In this document: piece by piece, positions 41,732 to 53,037 of the stretch
How the letters are laid out: every line of letters begins with the position of its first letter
How positions within the stretch are numbered: position 1 is the first letter of the stretch
DNA from: an uncultured Oscillospiraceae bacterium
Lineage (GTDB): Bacteria > Bacillota > Clostridia > Oscillospirales > Oscillospiraceae
Reading direction: 5' to 3'
DNA length: 64,000 bases
NCBI GenBank assembly: GCA_947626265.1
Contig: CANQRM010000003.1
Location: 62,001-126,000, forward strand
Program-made: the position numbers and the translations under genes
The notes under the pieces: generated by a model
What the model was told of the DNA's origin: nothing
The model's database searches: none
Seen by the model: only the letters and a program-made list of their open reading frames with translations

Positions 41732-42691
41732 TTATCCTGCATTTTTGACGCGGGCCAGGGCGGCCAGCACCGCCTCCCGGATGGCCTCCGGGGGACCGGC
41801 CAGCACCGCTCCCGCGGCGTCGGCATGGCCCCCGCCGGTGGGGCTCAGCGCGTGCAGGATGTCCCCTGCGTGGACCGTTCCGTCTGTGCGCAGGGAGACC
41901 TTCCAGGTCCCGTCGGAAAGCTCGCGTATCAGCAGCCCCGCCCATGTCCCCTCCGGGAGCATGGTGAGAAGCGACAGCTTGTCCATGTCGTCCTCCCCGG
42001 CCCCGCAGGCGGCGATGGTGGCAAGGGGCAGGACCATGGCGCATACGCCGTCATGGAGCTCCATGGCGCCGAAGAGGGCGCTCTCCAGCCGCAGCCGGGC
42101 GGGGGACTTGGTCTCAAACAGTCGGCGGGTGAGGGACGCTGCGTCGAAGCCTGTATCCCGCAGCGCCCCGGCGATGGTGAGGGTCCGGCCGGTGGTGCCC
42201 GGGGTGCGGAAGCAGTTGGTGTCGGTGGAAAGGGCGGCGTACAGTGCCTCGGCGGTCTCCCCGTCCAGGGGCGCGCCCATCTCCCGCAGCAGCAGGTACA
42301 CAAGCTCCCCCGCGGCGGCGCTGTCCGGCTCCAGATAGGTATATTTTGCGTAGCCGGAATTGGTGCCGTGGTGGTCCACGGCCAGGTCGATGCGGGCGGC
42401 CAGATGCTCCCAGCCCGCCGGGAACTGGGCTGGGCCCGGGGTGTCTACGGCGGCCACGAAGGCGGGCTCAAATCCCGTCGGCGCGAAATAGGGCAGCATG
42501 TACTTCTCATACCGGGCCATGCTGGGCGGGTTGGCGGCCAAGTACGCACATTTGCCCAGGGCCCGCAGGCCCCGGCACAGGGCGCAGGAGCTTCCCGCTG
42601 CGTCCCCGTCGGGGCGGACGTGGGTGATGATGAGGATATCGTCCGCCGCCGCCAGCAGCGCCGCGGCGTGAGAAAGATCAGCAGTAATCAT
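41732..42691 (-). CDS. nrnA: DHH/DHHA1 phosphoesterase, NrnA-type (nanoRNase/pAp phosphatase)
   Basis: 319 residues. The DHH domain motifs 'ITHVRPDGDAAGS', 'VDTPGP' and 'LAVDHHGTNSG' bind two metal ions, and 'SPTGGGHADAAGAV' is the DHHA1 substrate motif. NrnA degrades 2-5-nt RNAs and dephosphorylates 3'-phosphoadenosine 5'-phosphate. AGGAG lies before the ATG. It is transcribed alone; a weak promoter candidate (TTGTGT, 18 bases, TAGAAT on the - strand) lies in the gap shared with the next, divergent gene. Confidence 0.9.
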   Translation of the reverse strand: MITADLSHAAALLAAADDILIITHVRPDGDAAGSSCALCRGLRALGKCAYLAANPPSMARYEKYMLPYFAPTGFEPAFVAAVDTPGPAQFPAGWEHLAARIDLAVDHHGTNSGYAKYTYLEPDSAAAGELVYLLLREMGAPLDGETAEALYAALSTDTNCFRTPGTTGRTLTIAGALRDTGFDAASLTRRLFETKSPARLRLESALFGAMELHDGVCAMVLPLATIAACGAGEDDMDKLSLLTMLPEGTWAGLLIRELSDGTWKVSLRTDGTVHAGDILHALSPTGGGHADAAGAVLAGPPEAIREAVLAALARVKNAG

Positions 42692-42773
42692 CGGCCGGCT
42701 CCTGTTCTGTCAAAGACTGTTATGGCTGTGCCTGTCAGATTCTAACACAAATGGGCAGTGGAACACAATAACG

Positions 42774-42803
42774 TTGAAAGAAAGCCGATGGATATGGTAT
42801 GAT
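42774..42803 (+). promoter_or_regulatory. Promoter of the nucleoside-hydrolase-like gene
   Basis: TTGAAA (42774-42779), 18 bases, TATGAT (42798-42803) with an extended TGG. The track's ATG at 42799 falls inside the -10 box, supporting the later start at 42853. Confidence 0.7.
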
Positions 42804-42852
42804 GGATAAAGACAAGCTCGGAACAAAGGCAAAAAGACAAAAGGAGTGGATC

Positions 42853-43884
42853 ATGTTGAATGGGAGAGGATATAAGGCGGGAAGAAAGCTGACAGCGATC
42901 GTTTCCCTTGCCGCGGTGGTTTTATGTTCACTGTTCGGCTTGGCTGCCAAGTGGGATGATAAGCCGGTAGAGGTGTTGTACAGCACGGATCTGTGGGTAG
43001 AAGGGGACCAGGATGACCGCTACGACCTGGCCGTCATGTACAGCATGGACAGCATCGATCTGCATCTGCTGCTGGACAATGCGCTGGAGGGTGATCTGCA
43101 GGATTCCGATCTGTCGGGAAAGCGGGCTGTGGAGAATCTGAACGGCCTGTTTGGGAAAGAGATCGTTCCCATGATCGGGAAGCAATATCCATATGGATCG
43201 GGAGAAAAGGAACCTGTCACAGACGAGATCATCCGTCGGCTTCAGGCTATGGACGGTAAATGCACGATCATTACGGTGGGAAGCCTGCGGGACATTGCCG
43301 CAGTGTATGAGCAGGCGCCGGAGCTGCTGCAGGAGAAAGTGGAGAAGGTCTGCGTATTTGCAGGGAGCTACGAGCAGACGTATGACGAATATAACGTAGA
43401 AATGGATGGGGGGGGGTATAACGCGGTCATGCAGTCTGATCTTCCCATTTACTGGATCCCCTGTTTTCAAAATACGCTTTGGAGCCAGGGAGATCACTGT
43501 TCCTACTTTCAGATCCGGCAAAAGGATGTGATGGCGGACTGCGATGAAGAACTGCTCAAATGGTTCATATATGAATGGCAGCATGCCAGCGGGGATATTG
43601 ACGGATTCACTGTGACGGACGATGTAAAGAAACTGTTTATGGAGGACCTGAGAAACCTTTGGTGTTCGCCGCTCCTGCCTTTCCTGACGGGCGAGTATAC
43701 GGAGGAGGATATGCTGCAGGAGTACCAGCGGGATACAGGCAGGCAGATCGCGTTTCCCTGGCACTTTGAAGATGACGTATTCAATGGGAACGCGGTGAAG
43801 GTCTTCACGATAGAAGACCGGGAGAACTACGTTGAATTCAGCAAATGGCTGCTGACGAATATCTACAGAGATAAAAAAACCTGA
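42853..43884 (+). CDS. Secreted nucleoside-hydrolase-like protein, divergent
   Basis: 343 residues. The start at 42853 has AAAAGGAG upstream and gives a basic N-terminus and hydrophobic core ('KLTAIVSLAAVVLCSLFGLAA'), a likely signal peptide or anchor. 'VLYSTDLWVEGDQDDRYDLA' resembles the N-terminal Asp cluster of inosine/uridine nucleoside hydrolases, but with an insertion; 'CTIITVGSLRDIAAVYEQAP' and 'EYNVEMDGGGYNAVM' fit the family's later segments. Such enzymes cleave ribonucleosides to base and ribose. Its codon use is visibly less GC-biased than its neighbours and it is single-gene, suggesting transfer. Activity is uncertain. Confidence 0.65.
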   Translation: MLNGRGYKAGRKLTAIVSLAAVVLCSLFGLAAKWDDKPVEVLYSTDLWVEGDQDDRYDLAVMYSMDSIDLHLLLDNALEGDLQDSDLSGKRAVENLNGLFGKEIVPMIGKQYPYGSGEKEPVTDEIIRRLQAMDGKCTIITVGSLRDIAAVYEQAPELLQEKVEKVCVFAGSYEQTYDEYNVEMDGGGYNAVMQSDLPIYWIPCFQNTLWSQGDHCSYFQIRQKDVMADCDEELLKWFIYEWQHASGDIDGFTVTDDVKKLFMEDLRNLWCSPLLPFLTGEYTEEDMLQEYQRDTGRQIAFPWHFEDDVFNGNAVKVFTIEDRENYVEFSKWLLTNIYRDKKT

Positions 43885-43887
43885 TAT

Positions 43888-43951
43888 CAGACGAGAAATC
43901 GTCTGCGGACGTAACGAGCGGGCGGCCTGTGCATATATGCACAGGCCGCCC
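43888..43951. terminator. Two hairpins after the nucleoside-hydrolase-like gene
   Basis: CAGACGA-GAAA-TCGTCTG (43888-43905) has a GNRA tetraloop. A 32-base perfect palindrome with arms GGGCGGCCTGTGCATA / TATGCACAGGCCGCCC follows (43920-43951). Neither is followed by a T run. They lie between two convergent genes and probably act as end structures. Confidence 0.55.
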
Positions 43952-43967
43952 TCCATGTTCTGAACGT

Positions 43968-45710
43968 TCAGGACAGGTCCTGAGCCTCCCACAGCCGGGC
44001 GAAGGCCCCGCCTTTGGCGATGAGCTCTTCTCTCGTGCCCAGCTCCACGATGTGCTCGTCCTCCACCACGGCGATGGCGTCCGCGTTCTTTACGGTGGAG
44101 AGCCGGTGGGCGATGATGATGCTGGTGCGTCCTTTGGCCAGCTCGTCCAGGGAGGCCTGGATGCGCTGCTCGGTGACGCTGTCCAGGGCGCTGGTGGCCT
44201 CGTCCAGGATGAGCACCGGGGGATTTTTGAGGAACACCCGGGCGATGCTGAGCCGCTGCTTCTGGCCCCCGGAGAGCATCACGCCCCGCTCGCCCACGAA
44301 GGTGTCGTACCCGTCGGGCATGGCCAGGATCTCTTCGTGGATCTCCGCCCGCACCGCCGCGGCCACGATCTCCGCGTCCGTGGCGTCGGGCCGGCCGTAG
44401 CGGATGTTCTCCCGGATGGTGTCGGCGAAGACGAACACGTCCTGCTGGATGATGCCGATGTTCTGCCGCAGGCTGTGCTGGGTCACGTCCCGCACGTCGT
44501 GCCCGTCGATGGTCACCGCCCCGCCGGTCACGTCGTAGAACCGGGGAAGAAGTTGACATAATGTAGTCTTGCCGCCGCCGGAGGGGCCCACGACGGCCAG
44601 GCATTTTCCATGGGGCAGGGTAAAGCTGACGTGCTCCAGCACCGGCCCGCCCTCGGCGTAGGAGAAGGACACGTCCTTATACTCCACGTCCCCGACCACA
44701 TTCTGTAAGTCCTCTGCCCCGGGCTTGTCCTGGATGTCGGGCTGGGTGTTCATGATCTCCAGAAACCGCTTGAAGCCGGTCATGCCGTCGGTGAAGGTCT
44801 CGATGAAATCCGCCAGCTGGGTCACGGGCCGGGTGAAGGTGGACACGTACAGAGAGAAGGTGATAAGGTCGACATAATCCATCTTCCCCTTCATGATGAA
44901 GAACCCGCCGGCGGCGATGGTGAGCACCTGCATCAGGCTCATGGTGGACTCGATGCCGGAGTGGTAGATGCCCATGGTCTTGTACCACTTTTTCTTGGAC
45001 TCCTTGAACGCGTCGTTGGCGGAGCGGAACTTGTCCGCCTCGGCGTCCTCGTTGGCGAAGGCCTTGGCGGTGCGGATGCCGGAGATGCCCGACTCGATGG
45101 AGGCGTTGATCTCCGCCAGATTCTTCTTCACCTCCGCGTTGGCCTCGTCCATGCGGCCGTTCCAGTGGACGGTGAAGAGGATGAAAAGGGGCACCACCGC
45201 GAGGATGATGAGGGCCAGGGGCCAGCATATGGTGCACAGGATCGCGAAGGCGCCCAGGATGGTCACCAGGCTGGTCATCAGATTCTCCGGCCCGTGGTGG
45301 GATAGCTCCGTAATGGAGAACAGGTCGTTGGTGATGCGGCTCATGATGACGCCGGTGCGGTTGTGGTCGAAAAAGGAGAAGGACAGGGTCTGGATGTGGG
45401 TCAGGATGTCCGTGCGCATGTCCGCCTCCAGGCGCACGCCCATGAGATGCCCTAAGTAGGTGATGATGTACTTGCACACGGCCTTGATGATATAGGCCCC
45501 CGCCAAAATAGCCATGACGGCGAAGAAGAGGCCGAACAGCCTGTCCGGCAGGAGGGTATTGAGGGTATAGCGGGTGGCGTAGGGGAAGATGAGGTCCGCC
45601 AGGCACGCCACCAGCGCGCAGGTCATGTCCAGCAGGAAAAGCCGCATATGGGGCTTATAGTAGCTGGCGAACAGCTTTATGGGGTGGGCGGAAAAATCTC
45701 GCTGCTTCAT
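43968..45710 (-). CDS. ABC exporter, fused permease-ATPase
   Basis: 580 residues. Six membrane helices lie in the first ~310 residues ('[20 protein letters not shown]', '[18 protein letters not shown]'). The ATPase domain has Walker A '[12 protein letters not shown]', signature '[13 protein letters not shown]', Walker B '[14 protein letters not shown]' and 'IAHRLST'. It belongs to the MsbA/LmrA-like half-transporters that work as homodimers to export lipids, drugs or peptides; the substrate is not known. It is a single gene, so a homodimer is likely. Confidence 0.92.
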   Translation of the reverse strand: MKQRDFSAHPIKLFASYYKPHMRLFLLDMTCALVACLADLIFPYATRYTLNTLLPDRLFGLFFAVMAILAGAYIIKAVCKYIITYLGHLMGVRLEADMRTDILTHIQTLSFSFFDHNRTGVIMSRITNDLFSITELSHHGPENLMTSLVTILGAFAILCTICWPLALIILAVVPLFILFTVHWNGRMDEANAEVKKNLAEINASIESGISGIRTAKAFANEDAEADKFRSANDAFKESKKKWYKTMGIYHSGIESTMSLMQVLTIAAGGFFIMKGKMDYVDLITFSLYVSTFTRPVTQLADFIETFTDGMTGFKRFLEIMNTQPDIQDKPGAEDLQNVVGDVEYKDVSFSYAEGGPVLEHVSFTLPHGKCLAVVGPSGGGKTTLCQLLPRFYDVTGGAVTIDGHDVRDVTQHSLRQNIGIIQQDVFVFADTIRENIRYGRPDATDAEIVAAAVRAEIHEEILAMPDGYDTFVGERGVMLSGGQKQRLSIARVFLKNPPVLILDEATSALDSVTEQRIQASLDELAKGRTSIIIAHRLSTVKNADAIAVVEDEHIVELGTREELIAKGGAFARLWEAQDLS

Positions 45711-45735
45711 ATATGTACGCTCTTTCTTGAAAATA

Positions 45736-45846
45736 AAAGGCCCCCTTGTGCAAAGGGGGCTGTCACGCGGAGCGTGACTGGGGGATTGTCTGACAACCCC
45801 TCCGCCTCGCTCCGCTCGGCACCTCCCCTTGCACAGGGGAGGCTTT
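45736..45846. repeat. MITE-like multi-hairpin intergenic repeat
   Basis: About 110 bases with related inverted ends (AAAGGCCCCCTTGTGCAAAG... and ...CTTGCACAGGGGAGGCTTT). At least four internal palindromes occur, including GTCACGCGGAGCGTGAC and GGGGATTGTCTGACAACCCC. This element type, with 'cacgcggagcgtgac', is common in gut clostridial genomes. The ORF at 45648-45935 is a by-product. Confidence 0.7.
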
Positions 45847-45855
45847 CCATTGTAT

Positions 45856-48174
<2,319 letters not shown>

Positions 48175-48196
48175 GGAAGTCTCCTTGTGTCGAAGC

Positions 48197-48988
48197 TCAG
48201 AGGGATATGTAATTGCCCAGCAGGTCCCTTGTCAGGAAGAAGTCCGCCAGGCCCGTGGCCCGCAGGGTCTCCTCCGGCAGGAGCAGGCCCGCGAACTTGA
48301 ACACCCACACGATCACCGAGCAGAACAGCGCCCCCACGAAGAGCCCGATGACGATACCGCCGATATCGTTCACGATGCCCACGTAGGGCAGCTTGAAGCT
48401 CAGGTTGGGGATGTTCACGATGACCATGAGGATGGCGAAGATGATGATGAATGCCAGCAGGAACCCGCCGTACCAGGTGATGGACTGGCAGGTGGTGGTC
48501 ACCACCGCCGAGGACAGGGACGCGCCGTTGTCCCGGACATAGGCCATGGTCTTGTCCGTCAGGTTCTGGGCCATGTCGTCGTAAAGGCCCAGCTCCTTAT
48601 AGGTATTGAAGGCGATCTCCTCCCCCTTGGAGGGGTCGGCGTTCAGCATGTCCGTCATGGAGTAGGGGACGTTATAATTGCCGGTGGTCTCGTCGGCGGT
48701 ATAGCCGAAGGCCTCGTAGGTATTGGTCTCCACCTGGGCCTCCATATAGCCGCTGACGAAGGGCTTCAGCACCGGGATGACCTCATAGGAATAGGTGTCG
48801 CTGAGGAGCTGGGCGCCATATAGAGATAGTATTATCACCAGCACCTCGATAATTCCCATGATGATGCCCTTTTTGTAGCCCTGCCAGGCGCACACGGCCA
48901 ATATGACGATGAGCAGCACATTGATCACCGCGTTGACGGACACGTTCAGGGAGGATACGGACTCGACGATGGACTCTACCTTGGACAT
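48197..48988 (-). CDS. CvpA-like integral membrane protein
   Basis: 263 residues. Helices lie at about 20-40, 42-60, 160-190 and 205-235. 'LLIVILAVCAWQGYKKGIIMGIIEV' (in part) and 'IGLFVGALFCSVIVWVFKF' resemble CvpA/colicin V production proteins. An outer loop of ~95 residues between the helix pairs is larger than in E. coli CvpA. CvpA proteins support envelope integrity, with the mechanism unsettled. It is probably co-transcribed with the neighbouring DUF5711-like gene upstream and the Clp gene downstream. Confidence 0.7.
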   Translation of the reverse strand: MSKVESIVESVSSLNVSVNAVINVLLIVILAVCAWQGYKKGIIMGIIEVLVIILSLYGAQLLSDTYSYEVIPVLKPFVSGYMEAQVETNTYEAFGYTADETTGNYNVPYSMTDMLNADPSKGEEIAFNTYKELGLYDDMAQNLTDKTMAYVRDNGASLSSAVVTTTCQSITWYGGFLLAFIIIFAILMVIVNIPNLSFKLPYVGIVNDIGGIVIGLFVGALFCSVIVWVFKFAGLLLPEETLRATGLADFFLTRDLLGNYISL

Positions 48989-49028
48989 AAGACGCTACCT
49001 CTCGCAATAGTGTGGTGGGTGGATTCTG

Positions 49029-50552
49029 TCAGAAGGTGTACACCTCCGCGTAGTTGGAGGCGATCAGCAGGGCCTCGCCCCGGGACCGGAGCAGGGCGTA
49101 TTTGAAGCCGGGCAGGCCGGTGAGCCGGCCCTTCTCGGCAAGGGAGCTGTTGTAGAGGATGGCCCCGTCGGAGCACAGGACCATGATCTCCAGGTCCGAC
49201 GCCGTGAGACACACGATGCCGCTTTCCACCTCCGCGGTGCCCAGCTCCTGGCCCGTGGGGTCCAGGGAGACGAGCGTGGCGGTGGTGCCCGCCCGATAGG
49301 GGCTCAGGGCGAAGGCCGCGCAGTTGGGCCCATCGAAGGTATAGCCCACCAGGTACTGGCCGGCGAAGGCGTAGGTGTTCTGCCACTCGCCCTTGGCGTC
49401 GAAGAAGAATACCTGCTCGCCGCTGAGGGCGCAGAGCCGCTGGTCGGAAAACCAGTGCACGTCCAAAAGCACCGTATCCGTCACGGAGAAGGTGCCCTGG
49501 GATTCCTCCCGGCTTAAGTCGAAGAAACGGACCTCGCTGCCGCTCACGGTATAGGACAGCACCGCCATCTTCCGCCCGTCGGGGGAGACGTGGGCGCTCA
49601 GCACCCAGGCGGAGGAGGAATACCACTGATAGACCTCGTCCAGGTCGGGGCCGTAGACGGTGACAAGCGCCCGGCGGCCGGTGTATTCCGTGGTGACGGC
49701 GATGAAGCCGCCCTCGGATACGGTGGCGGAGATGATGTTCCCGGCCACGGCCAGCTCCTCCACGGTGCCGTCGAACCGGGCCACGGCCATCTGGGTGCCG
49801 CCGAGATCATAGAACACCGCGAAGTCGTCGCAGCCTGCGGCGGTGGGATTTTCCATCTGCATGAGCTTGCTGGTGACAGGGGTGCCGGTGCCGTCCAGAA
49901 GCTCCAGCCCGGAGGAATTGGCCACGGCCAGGCCCTGGCCCGCGGCGGCGAAGGCCTCCCCGGAGCCGGCGTCGAAGACGTACTCGTCCTTGGGCGCGGC
50001 GGCGGTGTCCACGGATAAGATCATCCCGTCGGGGGAGAAGCTGTCCCGGTAGACGTACACCACCACCGTGGCGGCCAGGAGCACCAGCGCGGCCACCAGG
50101 GCGATGAGGGCGCCGGTGGCGTCCCGCTGGCTGAAGGCGCCGCCCTCCTCCCGGGAGGGCTCCTCCTTCACCCGCTCCCGGCGGAAGAATACCTTTTTCT
50201 TCTCCTTGGGGGCGGGGACCTCCTCGGCCTGGGCCTTCTCCTGCTCGGCCTTGGTCAGGGTGAAGCGGGGGGCGCTCTCCTGATCGGCCTTTTTTTCCGC
50301 CTCGGTCATCTCCCGGACCGGCTTTTCCTTCACCAGCCGGGGTCCCTTCTTGGGGGCGTTTTCCAGCGCGGCGGCCACCTCCGCCACCAGGGCGGGGTCT
50401 GCCTCGGGGGCCGTGTTCTTATCCCGGCGCTTTTTGGGCTTTTTCTCCTTGGGCGCGTCCGCCTTTTGGGCGGCTTCATGGGAGCCCTTGGAGGCCCCCT
50501 CCCGGGAGCCCTTGGCAGCGGTATCCACTTTTTTCAGATGCTTGCTGGCCAT
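49029..50552 (-). CDS. DUF5711-like membrane-anchored beta-propeller protein
   Basis: 507 residues. A long charged, Lys/Glu/Ala-rich cytoplasmic tail (1-~145) leads to a single membrane helix ('ALIALVAALVLLAATVVVYVY') and an external domain of ~330 residues. That domain has repeated beta-strand units ('GGFIAVTTEYTGRRALVTVYG', in part; 'AHVSPDGRKMAVLSYTVSG'), as in a propeller. It is similar to the uncharacterised DUF5711 group of clostridia; no enzymatic motif is visible. A promoter lies just upstream, inside the end of truA. Confidence 0.7.
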   Translation of the reverse strand: MASKHLKKVDTAAKGSREGASKGSHEAAQKADAPKEKKPKKRRDKNTAPEADPALVAEVAAALENAPKKGPRLVKEKPVREMTEAEKKADQESAPRFTLTKAEQEKAQAEEVPAPKEKKKVFFRRERVKEEPSREEGGAFSQRDATGALIALVAALVLLAATVVVYVYRDSFSPDGMILSVDTAAAPKDEYVFDAGSGEAFAAAGQGLAVANSSGLELLDGTGTPVTSKLMQMENPTAAGCDDFAVFYDLGGTQMAVARFDGTVEELAVAGNIISATVSEGGFIAVTTEYTGRRALVTVYGPDLDEVYQWYSSSAWVLSAHVSPDGRKMAVLSYTVSGSEVRFFDLSREESQGTFSVTDTVLLDVHWFSDQRLCALSGEQVFFFDAKGEWQNTYAFAGQYLVGYTFDGPNCAAFALSPYRAGTTATLVSLDPTGQELGTAEVESGIVCLTASDLEIMVLCSDGAILYNSSLAEKGRLTGLPGFKYALLRSRGEALLIASNYAEVYTF

Positions 50553-50589
50553 AAGGCGTCCCCTGTATCACGGTTTACTGCAACTATAC

Positions 50590-50619
50590 ATTATAGCACA
50601 TTAAATCATATTTTGTCTA
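50590..50619 (-). promoter_or_regulatory. Promoter of the DUF5711-like gene, inside the end of truA
   Basis: On the - strand TAGACA (50614-50619), 18 bases, TATAAT (50590-50595). It overlaps the last codons of truA and starts a message about 30 bases before the ATG. Confidence 0.7.
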
Positions 50620-51377
50620 TCCATCATTTTCCCCACGGCGCCCTCGTACCACAGCCGGTGCATGTAAAGGCCCTGGGGGGGCATGGTGGGGCCGGTGAGC
50701 CGCCGGTCGCCCTTTTCCAGCAGGGCGGGGATGTCCGCCGGGGCAAGCTTTCCGTCGGAGGCGTAGACCAGCGTGCCCACGATGGCCCGGACCATGTTAT
50801 ACAAAAATCCGTCGGCGCACACCGCCACGGTGATGATGTCGCCCTGCCGCTCCGCGCGGCACCACTTCACCGTGCGGACGGTGGTCCTGGTCTCCGTGCC
50901 CACGCTGCGCACGGCGGCGAAGTCGTGGGTGCCCACGAAGGCGGCCGCCGCCGCGTCCATGATATCCGCGTCCAGGGGCGCGGGCCAGAAGCAGGCCCGG
51001 CAGTCCAGGAAGGGGTCCCGGATGCGGCTGTTGTGGATGCGGTAGATATACTCCTTCTGGATGCAGGAGCCGATGGCGTTGAAATCCTCCGGCGCCTCCA
51101 CCGCGTCCTGCACGGCGATGTCCGCCGGCAGGCGGGAATTGAGCGCCAGGGGGACCCGGTCGATGGGGATGGAAGATTCCGTGCGGAAGTTGGCGCAGTA
51201 GGAAAGGGCGTGGACCCCGGCGTCGGTCCGGCCGCAGCCGGTGACGTGCACCGTGTGCTGGACGGTCTTCTCCACCGCCCGCTCCAGGGTCTGCTGGACC
51301 GTGGCCTCCTTCGCCTGGGTCTGCCAGCCGTGGTAGTTGGAGCCGTCGTAAGCAAGGCGCAGGGCGATGTTTCTCAT
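50601..51377 (-). CDS. truA: tRNA pseudouridine(38-40) synthase
   Basis: 258 residues. It starts 'RNIALRLAYDGSNYHGWQTQ', holds the catalytic Asp in 'GCGRTDAGVHALSY', and has 'KEYIYRIHNSRIRDPF' and 'DGFLYNMVRAIVGTLV'. TruA isomerises U38-U40 in the tRNA anticodon stem-loop. The start at 51377 gives an ATGA overlap with ecfT; the much longer track ORF extends through ecfT. The ecfA1-ecfA2-ecfT-truA order is the standard Firmicutes arrangement. Confidence 0.95.
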   Translation of the reverse strand: MRNIALRLAYDGSNYHGWQTQAKEATVQQTLERAVEKTVQHTVHVTGCGRTDAGVHALSYCANFRTESSIPIDRVPLALNSRLPADIAVQDAVEAPEDFNAIGSCIQKEYIYRIHNSRIRDPFLDCRACFWPAPLDADIMDAAAAAFVGTHDFAAVRSVGTETRTTVRTVKWCRAERQGDIITVAVCADGFLYNMVRAIVGTLVYASDGKLAPADIPALLEKGDRRLTGPTMPPQGLYMHRLWYEGAVGKMMDRQNMI

Positions 51378-52180
51378 ATCCCCAGCCTCCGCAGCAAAAG
51401 GATGCCCGCCACCAGCAGCGCGCCCAGGCCGAAGGCCGCGGCGTCCTGCCAGCCCATGTGCAGCTGCTTCATGCGGGTGCGGCCCTGGCCGCCGTTGTAG
51501 CATCGGCACTCCATGGCCAGCGCCAGCTCGTCCGCCCGCCGGAAGGCGGAGATGAAAAGGGGTATCAGCAGGGGCAGCAGGGCCTTGGCCCGCTCCGGCA
51601 GGGAGCCGGTCTCCAGATCGGCGCCCCGGGCCTTCTGGGCGGACATGATGCGGTCCGTCTCCTCGATGAGCGTGGGGATGAACCGCAGGGCGATGCACAT
51701 CATGAGGCTCAGCTCGTATACCGGCACATGGAGTTTGTTGAGGGGGGACAAAAGCCGCTCCAGCCCGTCGGTGATGGCGAGGGGGGAGGTGGTGTAGGTG
51801 AGCATGAACGTGCCCGATACCAGCAGCATCACCCGCAGCACCATGGACACGGCCCGCTCCAGGCCCGTGTGGGTGATACGGATAAAGCGCCATTGGAACA
51901 AAATGTCGTCCCCGGCGGTGAAGAAGAGGTTCAGCACCGCCGTGAACACGATGATGAAGATAAGGGGCTTCAGGCCCTTCAAAAGGGCCCGGGGCCGGAT
52001 ATGGGCGATGAACGTGACGGCGGCCAGCGCCGCGATGACGAGGGCGTATCCGCCCCAGGTCTTCACCATGAACAGCGCCGCGATGTAGACCACGGTGAGG
52101 ATGAGCTTGGTCCGGGGGTCCAGCCGGTGGACCGGGGTGTCGCCGGGGAAGTACTGGCCCAGGGTGATGTCCTTCAGCAT
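51374..52180 (-). CDS. ecfT: ECF transporter transmembrane subunit EcfT
   Basis: 268 residues with about six membrane helices and the two Ala-Arg-Gly type coupling motifs seen as 'AQKARGAD' and 'AMECRCYNGG'. EcfT links the two ATPases to interchangeable substrate-binding S-components that import vitamins and metals; no S-component gene is in the window. It overlaps ecfA2 by seven bases and truA by four. Confidence 0.93.
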   Translation of the reverse strand: MLKDITLGQYFPGDTPVHRLDPRTKLILTVVYIAALFMVKTWGGYALVIAALAAVTFIAHIRPRALLKGLKPLIFIIVFTAVLNLFFTAGDDILFQWRFIRITHTGLERAVSMVLRVMLLVSGTFMLTYTTSPLAITDGLERLLSPLNKLHVPVYELSLMMCIALRFIPTLIEETDRIMSAQKARGADLETGSLPERAKALLPLLIPLFISAFRRADELALAMECRCYNGGQGRTRMKQLHMGWQDAAAFGLGALLVAGILLLRRLGI

Positions 52181-53037
52181 GGCGCGCCCCCCTTTCCCCG
52201 CAGGGACAGGATGGCCTCGGCCAGCTGGTCCACGGTATAGATGGCGGCGGGCAGGTCCACCCCCGCCCGGCGCAAAAGCCCCGCGATATGGGCCGCGGCG
52301 GGCAGGTCCAGGCCCGAGCCCCGCAATTGCTCGCTGGCGGCGAAGACAAGCTCCGGCGGTCCGTCCAGGACGATGCGCCCGGACTCCATCACCACCAGCC
52401 GCTGGCAGCGGTTGGCGATGGACATGTCGTGGGTGACCAGGATGATGGTGCCGCCGGAGGCGTCCTTCCAGGCGAAGAGCTTTTCCAGAAGGTCCTCCCG
52501 CCCGGCGGGGTCCAGCCCCGCGGTGGGCTCGTCCAGCACCAGCACCTCCGGCTCCATGGCCAGCACCCCGGCGATGGCCGCCCGGCGCTTCTGGCCGCCG
52601 GACAGCTCCAGGGGGGAGCGGTCGAACTGGTCTTCGGAAAGACCCACGAACGCCGCGGCCTCCCGGACCCGGCGGTCGATCTCCTGCTGAGAGAGACGCT
52701 GATTCTTCGGCCCGTAGGCGATGTCCGCGTACACGGTCTCCTCGAAGAGCTGATATTCCGGGTACTGGAACACCACCCCCACCCGGAACCGGGCGTGGCG
52801 CATGGCGGCCTTGGTGGCATAGATGTCCTCCCCGTTGAAGAGGACTGTGCCCTCGGTGGGCTTCAAAAGGGCGTTCAGATGGCTTATGAGGGTGCTCTTG
52901 CCGCTGCCCGTGTGGCCGATGAGGCCCAGGGTCTGGCCCGCCTCGATATCCAGGTCCAGGTGGTCGATGGCGGTCTTTTCAAAGGGCGTGCCCCGGCTGT
53001 ATACGTGGGTCAGGCCTCGCAGTTCCAGAAGGCTCAT
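52174..53037 (-). CDS. ecfA2: ECF transporter ATPase EcfA2
   Basis: 287 residues. Walker A 'GHTGSGKSTLISHLNAL', Q-loop 'VGVVFQYPEYQLFEETV', signature 'ELSGGQKRRAAIAG', Walker B 'EVLVLDEPTAGLDP' and 'VTHDMS'. 'YPEYQLFE' is characteristic of EcfA2 (EcfA'). It pairs with EcfA1 to drive vitamin uptake through EcfT. Its ATG overlaps the ecfT start region and the ecfA1 stop. Confidence 0.94.
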   Translation of the reverse strand: MSLLELRGLTHVYSRGTPFEKTAIDHLDLDIEAGQTLGLIGHTGSGKSTLISHLNALLKPTEGTVLFNGEDIYATKAAMRHARFRVGVVFQYPEYQLFEETVYADIAYGPKNQRLSQQEIDRRVREAAAFVGLSEDQFDRSPLELSGGQKRRAAIAGVLAMEPEVLVLDEPTAGLDPAGREDLLEKLFAWKDASGGTIILVTHDMSIANRCQRLVVMESGRIVLDGPPELVFAASEQLRGSGLDLPAAAHIAGLLRRAGVDLPAAIYTVDQLAEAILSLRGKGGAPC

